Source of the DNA: CALGFH01 sp045807325
GTDB taxonomy: Bacteria; Actinomycetota; CALGFH01
Length of the DNA: 8,088 bases
Direction: 5' to 3'
Assembly (NCBI GenBank): GCA_045807325.1
Contig: JBJMHP010000032.1
Coordinates: forward strand, 1-8,088
Below, piece by piece: positions 5,537 through 8,088 of the stretch. Made by a program: the position numbers and the translations under genes. Position 1 is the stretch's first letter; every line of letters starts with the position of its first letter. Below the pieces are notes generated by a model. That model did not search any database and was not told the DNA's origin. It saw only the letters and a program-made list of their open reading frames with translations.

Positions 5537-6579
5537 AGATTTGTCGCTTTATCGACATCGACGGGGAGGGCGCCCCAGGGGCGGGGAGGGACGGCGGCCC
5601 TGGGGCCGGTGCGGGCGGCCCCGGGGGCGGTGGCGCCAGGCGCGGTGCCCGGGTCGGGTACCTGGACGGGGAGGTGATCGTGCCGGTGGCTTGGGGGGAG
5701 GGGCGTGCAGGGATGGAGGCGGTGCTGGACCTGGCTATGGCGGCCAACGCCGACCCCACGCTGCGGCCTCGGGGTGACGGAGAGCCGGTGCCGGTCGGCA
5801 GGGTGCGGCTGCTGGCGCCGGTGGTCGAGCCGCCCTCGATCCGGGACTTCTACGCCTTCGAGCAGCACGTGCGGACGGCCAGGGCCCGCCGGGGGCGGGA
5901 GATGGACCCGGACTGGTACGAGCTGCCGGTCTTCTACTTCACCGACCCGGCGGCGGTCATCGGCCCCGGCGACCCGGTGGCCGCGCCACCCCGCTCGGCC
6001 GAGCTCGACTACGAGCTGGAGGTGGCCTGCGTGCTCGGGCGCGGCGGCGCCAACCTGCGCCTGGAGGACGCCGAGGGGACGGTGGCCGGGTTCATGGTCA
6101 TGAACGACTGGTCGGCCCGGGACGTGCAGCGGCGGGAGATGGCGCTGTCGCTGGGACCGGCCAAGGGCAAGGACTTCGCCACCTCGCTGGGGCCGACCCT
6201 GGTCACGGCGGCGGAGTTCGCCCCCGGAGGACTGCGGGAGGTGCCGAGCGCGGTGATGACGGCGACGGTGAACGGGGTCGAGTGGTCGCGGGCCGACCTG
6301 GACGGGCTGTGGTGGAGCTTCGCCGAGATGCTGGCCTACGCCAGCGAATCGGCAACAGTCCGCCGCGGCGACGTGCTCGGGTCGGGCACCTGCGGGACCG
6401 GCTGCATCCTGGAGCTGTCGCTGGTCCACGGGGCCGACAAGTACCCCTATCTCCAGCCCGGCGACGAGGTCGAGCTGGAGGTGAGCGGGCTGGGGGTGCT
6501 CGCCAACCCGGTGGTGGCCGGGGACGCGCCGCCGTTCCTGCCCGACCCCGACCGCATGCGACCGAGGCTGGGCCAGTGA
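5533..6579 (+). CDS. Fumarylacetoacetate hydrolase (FAH) family enzyme
   Basis: A 348-residue cytosolic metalloenzyme of the FAH superfamily. These enzymes use a divalent metal to hydrolyse C-C bonds in, or hydrate or decarboxylate, acylpyruvate-type products of aromatic ring cleavage. Metal ligands by alignment to FAH are Asp105 (IRDFYAFEQH), Glu161 and Glu163 (DYELEVA) and Asp192 (MNDWSARD). The catalytic His is H112, 7 residues after Asp105 as in FAH, and the conserved Lys is in GPAKGKDFATSLGP (K213). All are intact. Residues 12-40, just after MKICRFIDIDG, are a Gly/Ala/Pro/Arg low-complexity insert, which I consider unusual for this position. ATG 5533 overlaps the ATPase 2 stop as ATGA and has GGAG 8 nt upstream. 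The stop overlaps the DinB gene as GTGA. Candidates include fumarylpyruvate or fumarylacetoacetate hydrolase; the substrate cannot be set from sequence alone. Confidence 0.9.
   Translation: MKICRFIDIDGEGAPGAGRDGGPGAGAGGPGGGGARRGARVGYLDGEVIVPVAWGEGRAGMEAVLDLAMAANADPTLRPRGDGEPVPVGRVRLLAPVVEPPSIRDFYAFEQHVRTARARRGREMDPDWYELPVFYFTDPAAVIGPGDPVAAPPRSAELDYELEVACVLGRGGANLRLEDAEGTVAGFMVMNDWSARDVQRREMALSLGPAKGKDFATSLGPTLVTAAEFAPGGLREVPSAVMTATVNGVEWSRADLDGLWWSFAEMLAYASESATVRRGDVLGSGTCGTGCILELSLVHGADKYPYLQPGDEVELEVSGLGVLANPVVAGDAPPFLPDPDRMRPRLGQ
5566..5652 (+). repeat. Gly-rich low-complexity insert built of short palindromes in the FAH-family gene
   Basis: The segment is almost pure G/C and encodes residues 12-40. 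It contains CGCCCC-A-GGGGCG (5571-5583), GGCCC-TG-GGGCC (5596-5607) and a palindrome centred at 5622/5623 (CCCCGGGG). Three palindromes within about 55 bp, in frame, separate the conserved MKICRF strand from VGYLDGEVIVPV, which usually follow each other closely in this family. Confidence 0.55.
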
Positions 6580-7115
6580 GCGGCGACGGCGCCCCGGTGG
6601 ACCGGCCGGGCCCCGGGGCCGCGTCCGCCGGCGGGCCCTCCCCGGACCGGGTCGAGCGGCTGCTGGCGGCGGCCGGGCGGATCCGGGCCAGCGCCGTGGC
6701 CCTGCCCGACGACACCCTCACCGACCCCGACCCCGACTCGGGGGAGCGCTGGGACCGGGGCCAGGTCCTGGCCCACGTGGCCGAGATGCTGCCCTACTGG
6801 GCCCAGCAGGCCGAGCTGGTCGCCGCCGGCCGCCAGGACCAGTTCGGCCGGGTCAGGTCGGATCCTGACCGGGCCGAGGCCATCGAGCGCGACCGCCGCG
6901 AGGACCCCCAGCGCCTCCTCGGCCGGATCGACGAGGGCGTGGCCACGGTCCTGGCCCTGCTGGAGCGCCTCGACGCCCAGGCCATGGCCCGCACCGGCCA
7001 CCACCAGACCCTTGGGGAGATGACGGTGGCCGAGATCCTCGACCGGTTCGCGGTCGCCCACCTGGAGGAGCACGCCGACCAGCTGGACCCTGGAGGGGTC
7101 CGGGGAACCCCGTAG
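6576..7115 (+). CDS. DinB/maleylpyruvate-isomerase-like protein
   Basis: A 179-residue protein of the DinB/MDMPI four-helix fold, often thiol-dependent in actinobacteria (mycothiol) or bacillithiol-dependent in Firmicutes. The putative metal triad is visible: His67 (VLAHVAEM) in the second helix and the H-x(3)-H pair His162 and His166 (AHLEEHADQL) in the last helix. TLGEMTVAEILDRFAVAH is the usual lead-in to that pair. Mycothiol-dependent maleylpyruvate isomerase uses H, E, H, so this triad looks more like generic DinB proteins. A disordered Gly/Pro/Ala-rich N-terminus (about 1-20) precedes the fold. GTG 6576 overlaps the FAH-family stop by 4 nt, and GAGG lies 8 nt upstream. Being coupled to an FAH-family enzyme suggests an isomerase or thiol transferase acting on a neighbouring intermediate; that is inference. 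Confidence 0.8.
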   Translation: MSGDGAPVDRPGPGAASAGGPSPDRVERLLAAAGRIRASAVALPDDTLTDPDPDSGERWDRGQVLAHVAEMLPYWAQQAELVAAGRQDQFGRVRSDPDRAEAIERDRREDPQRLLGRIDEGVATVLALLERLDAQAMARTGHHQTLGEMTVAEILDRFAVAHLEEHADQLDPGGVRGTP

Positions 7116-7177
7116 GAGTGCCCCGGTAGATCAGGCCAGCTTGCAGGAGTGACCAGGCCGGGCGTACCAAGGACGGT

Positions 7178-7960
7178 ATGACCGATCTTATCTATGACGT
7201 CACCGAGGCCACCTTCCAGGCCGAGGTGCTTGAACGTTCCAAGTCCGTCCCCGTGCTGGTCGACTTCTGGGCCGACTGGTGCGGCCCCTGCCACGCCCTG
7301 ACCCCGGTGCTGGAGCGGGCGGTGGAGCGCCACGGCGGCGAGGTCGTCCTGGCCCGCGTCGATGTCGACCAGAACCAGCGGCTGGCCATGGCCTTCCAGG
7401 TCCAGGGCATCCCGGCGGTGAAGGCGTTCGCCGGGGGCCGCCTGGTCGACGAGTTCGTCGGCGCCCAGCCCGCCGCCGTCGTCGAGCGGTTCGTCGAGAC
7501 CCTGCTGCCCAGCGACGCCGACCGGGCCGTGGCTGCGGCGGCCGACCTCGACCCCGCCGAGGCCGCCGCCCGCTGGCGCGAGGTCCTGGAGCAGGACCCC
7601 GACAACCTGGCCGCCCGGACCGGCCTGGCCGACCTGGCTCTGCGTGAGGGCCGCCCGGCCGAGGCGATCGAGCTGCTCCGCCCGGTCGAGACCGACCCCG
7701 AGGTGGCCGTCCTGCTGGCCCGGGCCCGCCTGGCCGCCGAGGCTGCCGACCCGGCCTCCCGGTTCGCGGCCGCCGCCGCCCAGGCCGGCGACGGCCAGCC
7801 CGACCCCGCCCTCTCGACCCTCCTGGAGGCCGTCCGCGAAGGCCCGGGCGAGACCCGCGACCGGGCCCGCGAGCTGATGGTCGACGTCTTCCGCGTCCTC
7901 GGCGACGACCACCCGCTGACCGCCGTCTACCGCAAGGCGCTCACCCGGGCGTTGTTCTAG
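7178..7960 (+). CDS. cnoX: Thioredoxin-TPR fusion, CnoX/YbbN-like
   Basis: A 260-residue protein. Residues 1-110 are a thioredoxin domain with DFWADWCGPC (Cys35, Cys38) and the cis-proline loop GIPAVKAF (Pro79). Residues 120-260 are Ala/Leu-rich helices with TPR character (AAARWREVLEQDPDNLAART, LADLALREGRPAEAIELL). This is the architecture of CnoX (YbbN), a cytosolic co-chaperone that hands clients to GroEL and guards cysteines from over-oxidation. E. coli CnoX lacks the CxxC pair, whereas this one keeps it and so could be redox-active. No signal peptide is seen. The ATG at 7178 is preceded by AAGGA (7169-7173) with a short 4-nt spacer. A 62-nt gap separates it from the DinB gene, so it may be transcribed with the operon or on its own. 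Confidence 0.88.
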   Translation: MTDLIYDVTEATFQAEVLERSKSVPVLVDFWADWCGPCHALTPVLERAVERHGGEVVLARVDVDQNQRLAMAFQVQGIPAVKAFAGGRLVDEFVGAQPAAVVERFVETLLPSDADRAVAAAADLDPAEAAARWREVLEQDPDNLAARTGLADLALREGRPAEAIELLRPVETDPEVAVLLARARLAAEAADPASRFAAAAAQAGDGQPDPALSTLLEAVREGPGETRDRARELMVDVFRVLGDDHPLTAVYRKALTRALF

Positions 7961-8047
7961 GTGGCCGCTGTCCTGTGTCTGATTCGTCCTTGATCTGCTG
8001 AGCTGGCAGACTCCGGGCGCCTTGTCGCCAAGCCTGGAGGACCTGCT

Positions 8048-8088
8048 GTGACCCTCGGCCGCCAGCTGCGCCGCCCGGAGCTGCCCAC
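8048..8088 (+). CDS. Start of an unidentified gene (partial)
   Basis: GTG 8048 is preceded by GGAGG (8036-8040) at 7-nt spacing, an ideal ribosome binding site, and opens a frame reading MTLGRQLRRPELP to the window edge. Thirteen codons are too few to identify the product. The 87 nt between this start and the upstream stop hold only a weak hairpin (TCTGC/GCAGA, 7994-8010) and no clear promoter. Confidence 0.55.
   Translation, partial: MTLGRQLRRPELP

Noticed and set aside
7095..7126. Competing short GC hairpins at the end of the DinB gene (GGGGT/ACCCC and CCGGGG/CCCCGG)
   Set aside because: Stems are 5-6 bp, mutually exclusive, partly inside the coding region and lack a T-run. Such pairings are common by chance in this composition.
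7141..7170. TTGCAG ... TACCAA as a promoter for the thioredoxin gene
   Set aside because: The -10 is poor and would leave almost no leader, yet a Shine-Dalgarno overlaps it.
7994..8010. TCTGC/GCAGA hairpin as a terminator after the thioredoxin gene
   Set aside because: Only five pairs, a 7-nt loop and no T-run; too weak to call.
1..8088. CRISPR array, tRNA or rRNA genes
   Set aside because: No regularly spaced repeats and no recognisable tRNA or rRNA sequence on either strand. The only guide-like RNA is the TnpB omega RNA.

Overview
The window is very GC-rich (third codon positions nearly always G or C), with GTG and TTG starts, tightly overlapping genes, and protein types common in Actinomycetota (DinB/mycothiol-type proteins, large FtsX-like permeases). 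It most likely comes from a high-GC, possibly uncultured actinobacterium. The genus cannot be read from the sequence.

Left edge (1-444): this is the right end of an IS200/IS605-type (IS1341-like) element. It holds the last 33 codons of tnpB. Overlapping and following them is the 3' part of the TnpB guide RNA (omega RNA) scaffold, which ends in a GC hairpin and the terminal AGGATGTCAA. The element sits inside an intradiol ring-cleavage dioxygenase gene. Only the C-terminal 100 codons of that gene remain to the right of the element, and the first bases of the remnant are what the guide segment of the omega RNA would be. The remnant is followed by a strong GC hairpin.

Region 2 (about 480-1290): a conserved small protein of unknown function on + and a small cupin protein on - converge and share the palindromic tetranucleotide CTAG as both stop codons.

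Region 3 (1356-7115): a dense five-gene + strand run. It contains a 921-residue FtsX/MacB-like ABC permease, two different ABC ATPases, a fumarylacetoacetate hydrolase (FAH) family enzyme and a DinB-fold protein. Junctions are overlaps of 4-11 nt or a 1-nt gap, so the run is almost certainly one transcript. The permease start looks leaderless. The second ATPase carries a degenerate signature motif and a 34-residue N-terminal extension encoded by a long inverted repeat (4791-4885). The FAH-family gene has a Gly-rich insert encoded by successive short palindromes near its N-terminus. The FAH-DinB pair resembles the fumarylpyruvate hydrolase / maleylpyruvate isomerase pair of gentisate catabolism in fold, but the substrate is unknown.

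Region 4 (7178-8088): a thioredoxin with an intact WCGPC site fused to a TPR-like helical tail (CnoX/YbbN architecture), then the first 13 codons of a further + strand gene with a good ribosome binding site.

The clearest non-standard signals are the TnpB/omega-RNA end interrupting the dioxygenase, the inverted repeat inside the second ATPase gene, and the one-permease/two-ATPase transporter coupled to enzymes.
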